Notes under the pieces: generated by a model | What the model saw: only the letters and a program-made list of their open reading frames with translations | Told to the model about the DNA's origin: nothing | Databases searched by the model: none | Made by a program: the position numbers and the translations under genes | Shown: positions 34,516 through 45,960 of the stretch, piece after piece | Layout: each line of letters opens with the position of its first letter | Numbering within the stretch: the first letter of the stretch is position 1 | Source: Nicotiana tabacum | Lineage: Eukaryota; Streptophyta; Magnoliopsida; Solanales; Solanaceae | Direction of reading: 5' to 3' | Assembly (NCBI RefSeq): GCF_000715075.1 | Contig: NC_134082.1 | Coordinates: 193,987,948 to 194,051,947 of the forward strand | DNA: 64,000 bases

Positions 34516-35111
34516 GGCAAGCTTTTGATTTATCCTTATTGTGGAAATTATTTGTCTTTACTGTTTTAAAAGAAGAATTATCTGATACTCACTGTTTTAC
34601 TGTATAACTGATTTTACTGCTTGGGATAGCGCTATATTGTGCCGTTATGAGATTTCATATTTTCAGTCGTTATTTATTTTTATTACTCACTGGGTCAGAG
34701 TACTCACATTACTCCCTGCACCATGTGTGCAGATACAGGCAGAGCTGAGTTCGCTCCTGAGCGCTGATTCTTTCCAGGCCATGCGGTGACTAGGAGTAAC
34801 GAGGTAGCTGTTGACGTCCGCAACCCCGTTTTCTCCCTTATCTTTGTTATTTATGATAATTCCAGACTTTGTAAAACACTAGTAAACTCTGTAGTAGCTC
34901 ATGACTTGTGACACCCCGATTTCGGGTTGAGTTGGGATGGTTTTCCTTGTTCTATCACGTTTATTTCGCATTTAAGATTATATTGCCCATGATTTAGACT
35001 TATTCCTGCTAAGTAATTATAAAAAGATGTACTATTTTGTCTATTGGCTGGCCTTGTCCTCACGAGAGGTGCCATCACGACCGGGTTGGGATTTTGGGTC
35101 GTGACACTAGA

Positions 35112-36267
35112 GCAAGAGTTCCTCAGTCGTTTTTATAGTACGAGACGTACTGTGAGTATGATAGAACTTACAAATACTCGTCAACAAAAGGTAGAACCAG
35201 TTATTGAATTTATCAATCGTTGGAGGAATGCAAGCCTCAACTGCAAAGACAGGTTTAGTGAAGCTTCAGGCATAGAGATGTGCATCCAAGGCATGCATTG
35301 GGGATTGTGCTACATCTTGCAAGGTATCAAGCCTGGCACTTTTGAAGAACTTGCAACTCGTGCCCATGACATAGAATTGAGCATGGCCTCCACCGGAAAT
35401 GAAAGGTTGCCCATCTATGAACCTCGCAAAGGGAATGACAAGTAAGAAGTCAGGAAATGGGGCAAGTTCATACCCAAGTCTGAAAGCAAATAAGCTATGA
35501 ATGTCAGCACGTCACATGTGAAGTTCACGATGAAGGTGAGCAAGAAGCAAAGTATGAAATCCACTTCTTTTCAAGATAAGCCAAGTGGAAAGTTGACTCT
35601 AAAAGAAATGCAAGAGAAAGAGTACCCATTTCTGGATTCTGATATGCCAACCATTTTTGAAGAACTCATCGAGTTAAATCTCATTGAGCTTCCGGAGATG
35701 AAGCAACCAAATGAAGTTGGGAAAACGAATGACCTAAATTACTGCAAATATCACCGACTTGTAATACACCATCTGGAGAAGTGCTTTGTCTTCAAGGACA
35801 AATTTATGGACTTGGCCCGTGAAAAGAATATCGTGCTTGAAGATGAGAAAGCAAGCACGAACCAAGTCTCTATCACCTTTGGCTCATTTAGTCTAGATGA
35901 GTTATGCAGTTTAAAAGGAATAAAAAATGAAGAATTACTGGAGAACAACAAAGTTGAAGACGATCAACCTAATGATGATGAAGGTTGGACGTTGGTGACT
36001 CGTCGTAAGCGCCATAAAATGAGCCCACAAAAAGAATCAATAGAACAACCAACAAGGAAGATGATGGTAAAAAGACCAACAAAAAAGAATCCATTTAGGC
36101 GTTTGAAGAAAGCAAAAGTGGAGATGCACCACCCTCAACAGGCACGACATACAATAACCTTGGAGTATTTCTTGCCATCTTGGTTCTGCACGAAGATTTC
36201 CCGTGATGGTATTGAGGCCTCTTGTTGCCATACTCGCAAAAAGGGAAGGAAAAATGATGACCTATAG
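35112..36267 (+). pseudogene. Element B gag, C-terminal part and zinc-knuckle region
   Basis: It continues gag after the insertion: EFLSRFYSTRRTVSMIELTN to a TAA near 35443 where element A has CAA. The next frame (35497-36267) carries NYCKYHRLVIHHLEKCFVFK. Positions align one to one with 2168-3300 of element A. Confidence 0.88.
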
Positions 36268-37551
36268 TTGGCACCATCTTTGGGAAAGCTCATCGAGTCC
36301 ACTCCTCAAGAAGTTAATGCTTGTGAGGAAAAAGTCACATTCACAAATGACGATCTTCTACTAGGTGACACTCTTCATAACCGCCTGTTGTACCTAATTG
36401 GCTATATGCATGATGAAAGGGTAAATCGAATGTTGGTTGATGGAGGATCCTCGAGGAACATTTTGCCAATTTGCACTGTGAAAGAACTTGGTATTCCCAT
36501 GAACGAACTCTCAAAAAGTTGTGTGATGATCTAAGGATTCAACCAAGGGGGCAAAGAGCCATAGGCGCGATCATGTTGGGAATTCATTGAAGATATGCTA
36601 TCAAGTGCATGGCTGCATGTGATCGATGCAAAGACTTCATACAACGTCTTGCTTGGAAGGCCTTGGATACATGAGAATGAAGTAGTTCCATCCACCTACC
36701 ATCAATATTTAAAATACTACGAGGGCGAAGTCGAGAAGAAGATAGTTGTTGATGATGAGTCATTCACCGAGGCAGAGTTACACTTCGCCGACGCAAAGTT
36801 CTACTTGAAGAACCGCATTGTGAAGGAGCTAAAAGGTGATGATGGCATGAAAAGCAAGAATGATGAGCCCACAACTAAAAGAGCAGAGGTGACTACTGGT
36901 GAAGCCAAAGCTGTTACTGAAGAGATACAACCCAACGCGAATAAATCTTATAGAGGGAATATTGTGTCTTATGGCAAGAAAGTAAGTCATACACTCCAAT
37001 ATGTCCCTAAAAGGAAGAAATATGAAGGTGAATCATCTAATCTCCAAACTAATATTCTAAAGGAGTTAACTCTTCCGGTAAAATGAATCGAGGCAGTAAA
37101 GTTGTCCTCAGATCCACTTGCAGGGTTTGTGGACCAAAGTCATTTACAGAATGTGGCACTCCCTACAAAGCGAACAGATGAAGGTTTTGATCCTAACGCT
37201 TACAAGCTATTTGCAAAAGCTGGATACAATCCCAATGAGTCGTCAAAGTTAAGAAAGCTACCATCAGAAGCTGCAACGAGACAACCACATGAAAGTTTGG
37301 GATACAATCAACCGTCACCAGTGAGCATCTCCATAAAAAGGGCGAGTAGCAATTATATCATTATAGAAAACGAATTTGACGCTTCTAACCAGCCTTCTGT
37401 CTTTGATCGACTTGGAAAATCACCTATGAGGACCTTCATATTTGAAAGATTAGGTCTATTAAAGAAGGGGAACAAGTTCTAGAGAAATTTTCAGAGCACA
37501 AGAACACTCATTTCTCCCAAAATCTAGAAGATCTCTAAGGATTTCCAAAGT
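36268..37551 (+). pseudogene. Element B protease and G-patch-like linker
   Basis: RVNRMLVDGGSSRNILPI gives the protease active-site motif, and SYNVLLGRPWIHENEVV the C-terminal block after a stop near 36533. The linker frames at 36595-37086 and 37102-37482 include FAKAGYNPNESSKLRKL, the counterpart of the G-patch-like segment in A. Stops at about 37084 and 37480. Confidence 0.83.
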
Positions 37552-38893
37552 TTGGTTCCTTCTAGAATGAGGCGACAAACAAAATTTATGGTTTCATGTA
37601 AAGAAGTACTGAAGGTAAGGCCATATACTGTGGTCTACACTAAGGAACGTGACAAAGATAAAGAAAGTATGGGTTCTTCGTATCATGTTACTGTACAAGG
37701 CGAGAATGGTGTTCTATCTTTAATGGAGGATAATGCAAAATTGGAGGATGTTTCACCATGTTATCACATATCCTTCAATGGTAGGGACCCTCAAGAAGAT
37801 GAATATGCGAAAGATGCTCCACCTGAACTTGAAGAAGGAGTAAAGATGACAGTTGATGACTTAAAAGAAGTTAACCTTGGCACAGATGAAGAACCAAGAC
37901 CCACCTACCTAAGTGCTTTACTAAAAGTTGATGAAGAGAACACTTATATTGAGTTACTTAAGGAGTTCAGGGACGTCATCGCTTAGAGTTACAAAGAGAT
38001 GCTTGGATTTGGACCCCAAAGTAGCAGTCCATCACCTTGCAGTCAAAAAGTGCTCGCCCTATTAAGCAAGCTCAAAGGCGTTTTAGGCCGGACTTGGTTC
38101 CCTTGATTGAAACCCGAAGTTAACAAACTCATCAAAGTTGGCTTTATTTGTGAAGTTAAATACCCAACATGGGTTTGAACTATTGTCCCTGTAAGGAAGA
38201 AAAATGGCCAGATTCGAGTGTGCATTACTTTAGGGATCTTAACAATGCGTATCCGAAAGATGAGTTCTCGCTTCCTATTCCAGAACTTATGATCGATGCT
38301 ACTACTGGGTACAAGGCAATGTCATTTATGGATGGTTCATTAGGCTATACCTAAATTCGCATGGCGCCAAAAGATGAAGAGCTTACTGCATTCCGTACCC
38401 CAAGGGTATTTATTGCTACAAGATAATGCCTTTTGGCTTGAAGAATGCTGGTGCTACTTACCAAAGAGCTATGCAGAATATCTTTGATGACCTTCTCCAC
38501 AAGAATGTCGAATGCTATATTGATGACTTGCTGGTGAAATCAAGAAATAAAAAAGGCCCCTTGAAAGACTTGAGAATGGTGTTTGAGTTGCTCCGGAGAT
38601 ACCAACTTAGGATGAATACTATTAAAATTCACCTTTGGAGTTACCTCCGGAAAGTTCCTAGGTTTCATTGTCCGACATCGAGGGATTGAAATAGATCAAG
38701 CTAAAGTATATGCAATCTTGAAAATGCATAAGCCCTGCAATATTCATGAATTGAAAAGTCTGCAAGGAAAGCTAGCATACATTAGGAGATTCATCTCAAA
38801 CCTACCCGGGAGGTGCCAACCATTCAGCCGCCTTATGAAGAAAGGTGTCCTTTTCAAATGGGACCAAGTGTGTAGCAATGACTTTGAGAGCAT
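37552..38893 (+). pseudogene. Element B reverse transcriptase (multiply frameshifted)
   Basis: Pieces match A's RT in order: ELLKEFRDVIA (stop at 37984), PKDEFSLPIPELMIDATTGY, MPFGLKNAGATYQRAMQNIF and the catalytic YIDDLLVKS, then SLQGKLAYIRRFISNL. At least four indels or stops separate them. The sequence breaks off at 38893 in the RNase H region, where element D begins. Confidence 0.88.
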
Positions 38894-40514
38894 TGTTGGT
38901 ACCCAATTTTTCTCTATATATTTTGAATATGCACAAATACTTTTAAAATAGCATAGAGATGCATATATATAAGCATGCACAAGGGTTTTTACAATTTTTT
39001 TCATAATTTTAGGAATTTAAATTGATTTATTTCCTTCTCATTTATTCATAAAATCCACAATAATTATTTTCCAAATTATTGTTATGATGATTTATTCATT
39101 TAATTTCTATACTTATGTCAAAATCCCCAATGCCTTTGGTTTTTTAAGCTAAATTGCATATAATTGCAATATTAGCCCATTTAATGGATAATTACATTAT
39201 ATATGGGTAAAATTGGTCCCTATATTTTTAAAATAATAAATATATATTTTGAAATCATTTTTGTACAAAAAATTATTTTCCAGAAATTGTTTATTGATTA
39301 TTATAAATTAAATAGGTAAAATTGGCTATTCAAATTATAGCCAGATTTGGCTTTCAATTGTAGCCTAAATCGAACCCAACCCCAGCCCAATTTCCTACCA
39401 AATTACCCGACCCAGACCCTATATACACTTACCCAAACCCGGAACCCATCTACCGATCCAACATAAATCAAATCCTAGCCGTTGATCTACCAGATCAACG
39501 GTCCATATCATTCCTTTCCTTTTTTAATTCCAACAACCCCTAATCATATCTCATTTCCAAAATTCCGTCGCCCTCAGATTCTCTCATCTCCTCTTTTCTC
39601 TCAACCTAGCCCTAGCCTCTTTCAACCGCCTCCCATCTCCGGCCTTCTCCGGTGACCACCCTTCAACCCCAAGCCTCCAATGGCTCCTCCATTGCCTTAC
39701 TCATCTTCTCTGAGGCCTTCAAGGTCCCTGGGCCACGCCAACTTGTATCTAGGGTTTGCTGTTTTGGCTGTTCATGGCTACTCCGGTGTGATTTCAAGCG
39801 AAATCACACTATATTTGTTACGATCCTTGAAGTTCTAAACAAGTTCTTTCGTTTCTATTTGGGTTTCTTCTGAAACCCTAATTTTTTTTACACCTCCTAG
39901 ATATTTTCTATTTTTAAACCATTCAAGTCTATTCCTTCTATTTTTTACACTTTTCTTGAACTTCTTTTGCAAAAAAATCATTGATTTCGAGTTGTTTTCA
40001 CTTTCTTCTAAAGTTAGGATTTTTCGGAACTTCTTCTACACTTTGTTTAAACCGATTTGTATGTTCAAACTTCTATCCTTTGCATATCTCGATTCATTCT
40101 ATGTTTTTACTGCCTTTTCAACTTGCCTATGTTAAAAGCCCTAATTTTTCTAGATCTTTTTTGTTTGGTTCTGTGTGTCAGCATGACTACTCGATTCTTG
40201 TTAAGTTTCTATGGTTACCTTGCTTCGAATATGTTTTACTGAGTTCTTAGTCTAACTTATACCACCTCTATGTGATTATATTCATCTTGATTGTTCAAGA
40301 CTTGCCTTTTTCTGTCGATATTGCTGACCTTGCATGTTTGATACGTCTGTTTGTTCTTACTCTATTTATATGTTAAGTATAGAATCATAACTTCCTCTTG
40401 ATTGATTCTAATTTCCTTATTTTATGGTTTGATTGAAAGATTTTCTTTAAACCCTAAATTTCTTCCTTGTCTGTTTAAATTAACTGATTCTCCTACCTTA
40501 TTTGTTTTGGTACT
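38894..40514 (+). mobile_element. Element D 5' LTR, first part
   Basis: 1.6 kb, AT-rich with T-rich runs after 39500. No coding family is recognised (frames 39652-39873, 39981-40250). It ends at the TGTCACACC start of element C. Confidence 0.75.
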
Positions 40515-42143
40515 TGTCACACCTCCTTTTTCCGCACCCGCGAGGGCGCAAGGGAGTTTTTTCCAATTAAAGGACAATCGAAACGAGATTGGTTTATTTA
40601 TTTCAAAGTCGCCACTTGGGAGATTTAGGGTGTCCCAAGTCACCAATTTTAATCCCGAATCGAGGAAAAGAATGACTCTATATTATAGTCTGCGTACCAG
40701 AAATCCGGATAAGGAATTCTGTTAACCCGGGAGAAGGTGTTAGGCATTCCCGAGTTCCGTGGTTCTAGCACGGTCGCTCAACTGTTATATTCGGCTTGGT
40801 TATCTGATTTTATACAAATATGAACTTATGTGCAAATTTTAACTTTTTACCGCTTTCATAATTATTATTTTTAAAGAATGTGAACATCGCTTAAAATATG
40901 TCTTTGGACTGCGTCACATGAAATGCACCCACAATCCAAAATATATTTTATTTGATGTTTTGGGATTTGGATTTGGGTCGCATGAAATACACACCCTAGT
41001 TTAGGAAAGTAGATTATTAAACACGCGCCTAAAGAGACTTTCGCGTTATTATTTTGGGAAGACCGTGAAATTCGCTAAACGACCCTCCTGAATTCTAAGT
41101 AGTTTAAAACAAGTATTTACTGAGGGCCCCGCAATTTGTATTTTTATTCGGCGAGGCTCATCTCATTCTTATTTTTTAAAGGAGTTTGCAACATCATGGA
41201 AATGCATCTCCGACCACGTCACAATCAATGTACCCGTGATTAGAGACACATTTCGACTTCGTTGAGATTTGGATTTGGGTCACATAAATGTGCACCCGAG
41301 TTCAGGGAGATAACATTATTAAAGGCGCGCCTAAAGCAACTAGCGCATTATTATTTTTGGGTAGGGTCGTGAAATTTGCTAAACGGCCCGTCCCGGAATC
41401 TAAGTATTTAATATATACATTTAACGAGGGCTCCACAATCTGTACCTTTTTATTTGGCGAAGCTCGCCTCGTTTTTTATTTATTTATTTATTTATTCTTT
41501 TATTATTATTTTTTCTTATTTCTATTTTTTTAAAATAAAAAGGGACAAAGCTAAAATACCTACATTTTGGCTACTTTGCGAGGTCACGGGTTGTAGATTG
41601 AACTTATTTGATGAAACGAGTATTTTTCCGCGGAATTAAAATCACTGCTATAATTTTAACATTACTACTACATGTGCAAACAATTATTAAGACGACCAAA
41701 ATAACTAACATCTTACAGTATGTGTACGAACACCTATTGTGACAAACATCAATAATCTAAACATGAAGAAAAAAAAATGCCGAACAACCACTTGAAGTAA
41801 CGAAACACAGGAAAAGACATTCACGGCCACATTTCAATATCATACGGATTTAATTAACAGGAAATAGCAATTCACGCACATTATACGTATATGTCTCGCT
41901 CGCATACTATCCGCATGAACTAGGACCGTATTTCGATAAACACATGTACATATTACTAAACAACAAATATGAAGGACACAGACAGAGATGACCTACTTGA
42001 TATTATCGTCCGCTGTGTTGGACCTGCTACGAAATCTCGGACAACAACCTCGACGTACCGGACCTCGACGAACCAAAGATGACCTCGATGGAAATAGAAA
42101 GCTCGGACCAAAGACTGTTGCTGCTGCTGGATTTTTCGAGAGG

Positions 42144-42650
42144 TTAGCTGCTGCTGGATTTTTCGAGGCAGCAGGTGATGATGGTGGTTATGGCGTTTGG
42201 ACGTAGGGTCGACGGGCAGTAATGACGGAGAAGCTGGACGGGATGGGTGGAGTTGGTTGCGACGAGGGGTGCGACTGGGTTTTGGTCGTTGATGGTGGCT
42301 TTGGACGTGAGGGTGTAGGGGCCGGTCACGGTGGTTGATGAAGAAGTACGTGAAGCAGCAGCAGCAGCAGCGACAACTGCTGCTCGACGGGGAAGTTTGG
42401 AAGGGTGGAGGTTACGGGTAGCGTCGTTTGGGTGGTGGTTATGGCGTGGAGGTGACGGGTTGTTTGGTCGTTGATGGAAAATGACGACGAGGGGGGCTGG
42501 TTGCTCGGTAGTGAAGAATGTGAGGCAGTAGGGGTTTTGGAGTAGGTCTGGTTGCGACAGTAGGGGTGCCAGGGAAGGTGACGGAGTGGTCGTTCGGTGG
42601 TGTTGTTTATGGTGGTTTTGGGTGGTGGAAGGGCTGGTTTCGTTTTTCAC
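42144..42650 (-). other. Sense-strand open frame in the element C 3' LTR
   Basis: 168 codons from MKNETSPSTTQNHHKQ to CLEKSSSS, rich in Pro, Ser, Thr and His, with a poly-Ala run encoded by GCT/GCA-type repeats. A counterpart of 167 codons is open in the other LTR. There is no known domain. The LTR copies arise from one template, so sharing is expected and coding is unproven. Confidence 0.35.
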
Positions 42651-42775
42651 AGTAGGTTTTCTTCTTCTTCTTTAGGAAGAAGAAGGTATACAGTACCCTT
42701 TTCAAAATTTTCAAAGTTCTCCCTTTTCCCTTGGCCTTGTCCGTGTATTTGATACACAATGCCAAGAAAAATGAG

Positions 42776-42830
42776 CCCCACGCGTGGTGGGGTTCGAGAC
42801 TTGTGTCCCCCACGCGTGGTGGGGTTCCCC
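42776..42830. repeat. Duplicated CCACGCGTGG palindromes
   Basis: CCCACGCGTGGTGGGGTTC occurs twice about 33 bp apart, here and again in the other LTR (about 54098-54150). The core CACGCGTG contains ACGCGT, a CGCG-box sequence bound by CAMTA factors in plants. Confidence 0.7.
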
Positions 42831-43403
42831 ATGTGTCGTGGACTCGGTTTATTATGGGCTAGGTCTGAAAATTAGGCCTAGAACCGGGTAGTTTGAACCC
42901 GAATATTATTCTTTTGCCCGGATCCGAGAATAAGAACACGACGTTGCTTACTAATCCTATGTAAGCAAAATAGCTACTAAAATAAGACTAATTATTTAAA
43001 ACAAAACTATATCTTTTTTTTTAATATTTTTCAAGATTTAAAATAGCTACAAAGTATTAATAAAACTATTTTTTTGTAATTTTCGTTTTTTTATATAAAG
43101 ATAAAATATAAAGTAATATTTTTGTATTTTTCAAAAATTAAAATGACTACAAAACATTAATAAAACTATATTTTTGGTTATTTTCGAAATTATATAAAGT
43201 ACAAAAATAAAGTGCAATTTTTGTATTTTTTCAAGTTTATGAGAAATACATAAACTAAAATTTATATATATATTTTTTGTAATTTTTCTTTTTGCAACGA
43301 AATAAAGTAAAAATAGTTAAAATGGCTATACTAGACCCAATTTCACATATTCACGCTAAAAATGTGAAAATTCTCGGGGAGGGTCAAAAATCCGGTGTCT
43401 ACA

Positions 43404-43422
43404 GCTGCCCCTCTTTGACTGG
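43404..43422 (-). promoter_or_regulatory. Element C polypurine tract
   Basis: On the minus strand AAAGAGGGGCAGC directly precedes the LTR start TGTAGACACC. This is the expected place for plus-strand priming. Confidence 0.75.
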
Positions 43423-43535
43423 AAACACGAAGAGTTTTCCGACAAAGAATGACTAGACATGTTTTTGACCCGACCATTACTTGGACGGACTACACTAAGG
43501 AAAGGGAGGGAATGTGACCGAGCCCTGGTATCTGA

Positions 43536-43591
43536 GCTGCCTACATATCCTTGGTTATACAGGAATCAGGCCATGTGTAGTTCGGGAATGA
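43536..43591 (-). other. Two-stem motif, element C copy 1
   Basis: Outer stem CTACA (43541-43545) with TGTAG (43576-43580). Inner stem TCCT (43548-43551) with AGGA (43561-43564). Followed by ATCAGG and, after the outer stem, TTCGGG. A duplicate lies at 54854-54909. Confidence 0.6.
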
Positions 43592-44039
43592 GAGATAGTA
43601 GATTGTACCGAGGTGAAGATCCGATCGAGGTGCCATTCCGTTGAGGTTCCGGTCCGCGGTCCTGTCATTACAACAAAAATGAAAACTGAAAAAGACTAAC
43701 TAAGCCTATCAGCTACTAGTTACAAGGATTCCTATCTTCAAGTCTTCTGAAACTTGGTCTTGAGTCTTGAATGGTGCTTCATACAGACTTTGGATTTGAA
43801 CCATGATACTTGCTAGTTGTAGGTGCTAGTTCTTGAGCAGACCACATTTGTTCTTCACTTCCGTATTTTTCTCTCCTTTTTTTTTTTTTGGATCCTCGGG
43901 GAGCAGACCACATCTGACCATCTCAGCATGTTGACTCGCATTCTTGAGGCGAGCTTCTGCTATTTATAACTTGGTTGAATGCTGGGGATTTTTGTTGTAG
44001 CCTTCTGCTTCCGGTGGGGTTACTGATTTCCAAAATCTG

Positions 44040-44490
44040 CGGTATAAGACTAAAAAGTATTCCTCTTGTTATACAGGTGGGCGCCTGAAACATGAAATGT
44101 AAAGACTGAAATGTATGCCTCTGTTATATGGGCGGGCTCCCAATTTCAACACTTAAAAGTAAAGACTGAATGTATTCCTCTCGTTATACAGGTGGGCGCC
44201 TGGCAAAAAAAAAAGACTGAAAAGTATTCCTCCCGTTATACAGGTGGGCGCCTGGCATGGAATGTAAAGACTGAAAAGTATTCCTCTCGTTATTCAGGTG
44301 GGCGCCTGTCTTCAACACTAGAAATCTAAAGACTGAATGTATGCCTCTGTTATATGGGCGGGCTCCCAACTTCAACACTTGAAAGTAAAGACTGAATGTA
44401 TTCCTCTGTTATTATGGACGGGCTCCCAATTTCAACACTTGAAAAGTAAAGACTGGAAAGTATTCCTCTCATTATACAGGTGGGCGCCTT
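44040..44490 (-). repeat. Tandem array with GTTATACAGGTGGGCGCCTG-type units
   Basis: Eight units of about 50-65 bp around AAAGACTGAAAAGTATTCCT. Two unit types alternate: CAGG-TGGGCG-CCTG (most copies) and TGGG-CGGGCT-CCCA (about 44129 and 44356, with a one-base variant at 44416). Both form a 4-bp stem with different bases. Confidence 0.8.
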
Positions 44491-44579
44491 ACTTTAGGAA
44501 AACTAAACATTGATAATCTTAAGAAAACTAAAAATCACTCTTTTTTTTTCAAATTCAAACGTTGTTTTTTTTTTTTCAA

Positions 44580-45475
44580 CTCTATCTTAGGAGAAAAATT
44601 CGTCAGACTAAGATTTTTTTTGGTATCTTAGGAGAAAGATTCATCAGACTAAGATTTTGATCCTAGGAGAAGGTTCGTCAGACTAGGTCTCTATCTTAGG
44701 AGAAAAATTCATCAGACTAAGATTTTGATCCTAGGAGAAGGTTCATCAGACTAGGTCTTGTTTTTTTTTGGTATCTTAGGAGAAAGATTCATCAGACTAA
44801 GATCTTGTTTTTTTTTTGGTATCTTAGGAGAAAGATTCATTAGACTAAGATTTTGATCCTAGGAGAAGGTTCATCAGACTAGGTCTCTATCTTAGGAGAA
44901 AAATTCATCAGACTAAGATTTTGATCCTAGGAGAAGGTTCGTCAGACTAGGTCTCTATCTTAGGAGAACAATTCATCGGACTAAGATTTTGATCCTAGGA
45001 GAAGGTTCATCAGACTAGGTCTTGTTTCTTTGGTATCTTAGGAGAAAGATTCATCAGACTAAGATTTTGATCCTAGGAGAAGGTTTGTCAGACTAGGTCT
45101 CTATCTTAGGAGAAAAATTCGTCAGACTAAGATTTTGATCCTAGGAGAAGGTTCATCAGACTAGGTCATTTTTGTTTTTTTTGGTTATCTTAGGAGAAAG
45201 ATTCATCAGACTAAGATTTTGATCCTAGGAGAAGGTTCGTCAGACTAGGTCTCTATCTTAGGAGAAAAATTCGTCAGACTAAGATTTTGATCCTAGGAGA
45301 AGGTTCATCAGACTAGGTCTTTTTTTTTTGGTTATCTTAGGAGAAAGATTCATCAGACTAAGATTTTGATCCTAGGAGAAGGTTCGTCAGACTAGGTCTC
45401 TTAGGAGAAAAATTCGTCAGACTAAGATTTTGATACTAGGAGAAGGTTCATCGGACTACGTCTTGTTTTTTTTTG
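44580..45475 (-). repeat. Tandem array of about 35-bp hairpins in alternating dimers
   Basis: Unit type 1 is TCTTAG, a 17-nt loop, CTAAGA. Unit type 2 is CCTAG, a 16-nt loop, CTAGG. They alternate as dimers of about 72 bp more than ten times, with T-rich spacers between some dimers. Loop sequence GAGAAGGTTCGTCAGA is nearly constant. Confidence 0.88.
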
Positions 45476-45484
45476 TTTTGTTTT

Positions 45485-45960
45485 TTTTTATCTTTAACAA
45501 CCACTTAGGAGGAAATGCATCTCCTACGGGTGAAACTAAAACGAACTTAGGAGGAAATGCGTCTCCTAGGGGGTAAAACTTAAACTTAGGAGGAAATGCG
45601 TCTCCTATGGGTAAAACTTAAACTTAGGAGGAAATGCGTCTCCTATGGGTAAAAGTGAACTTAGGAGGAAATGCGTCTCCTATGGGTAAAACTTAAACTT
45701 AGGAGGAAATGCATCTCCTATGGGTGAAACTAAAACAAACCTAGGAGGAAATGCGTCTCCTATGGGTAAAACTAAAACAACCTTAGGAGGAAATGCATCT
45801 CCTATGGGGTGAAACTAAAACAAACTTAGGAGGAAATGCATCTCCTATGGGTAAAACTTAAACTTATGAGGAAATGCGTCTCCTATGGGTAAAAGTGAAC
45901 TTAGGAGGAAATGCGTCTCCTATAGATAAAACTCTAATGATTTCAAACTAGGAAGTGCGT
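45485..45960 (-). repeat. Tandem array of about 38-bp TAGGAG/CTCCTA hairpins
   Basis: About eleven copies of TAGGAG-GAAATGCGT-CTCCTA, a 6-bp stem with a 9-nt loop, separated by GGGTAAAACTTAAACT-type spacers. Loop variants ATGCGT/ATGCAT are common, while the stem is almost always intact. Confidence 0.88.

Larger units (their letters stand above)
29385..35106. mobile_element. Non-coding LTR-like unit (probable solo LTR) inside element B
   Basis: Both sides carry CTAGA (29380-29384 and 35107-35111), a 5-bp target duplication. The ends TGTAACGACCC and GGGTCGTGACA form a short inverted repeat with TG...CA termini. Without the LINE it is about 3.5 kb and has no gag or pol, which fits a solo LTR left by recombination. 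A short non-autonomous element cannot be excluded. Frames at 29531-30040 and 30303-30515 (minus strand) have no family match. Confidence 0.78.
27438..38893 (+). mobile_element. Element B: Tat-lineage gypsy element, split by two insertions
   Basis: Same family as element A (same LTR, gag, protease, RT). It starts with the 5' LTR at 27438. It is interrupted at 29385-35106 by an LTR-like unit and at 38894 by element D; the rest of its pol is not found before the window ends. Coding pieces carry many stops and indels, for example TAA 28516-28518 and TAG 29206-29208 in gag. Compared with A it keeps its PBS region and gag start. Confidence 0.92.
40515..43403 (-). mobile_element. Element C 3' LTR
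   Basis: 2889 bp, TG...CA on the minus strand. Near its end, minus strand about 40741, GCCTAACACCTTC matches a block at the same distance from the end of element D's LTR (about 57705), showing that the two families are related. Open frames at 41288-41533 and 40402-40725 are antisense to the element and not taken as genes. Confidence 0.9.

Noticed and set aside
41288..41533. Open frame with a near-identical copy at 52615-52962
   Set aside because: Both lie at the same place in the two LTRs of element C, antisense to the element. The duplication is explained by the LTRs and no domain is present.
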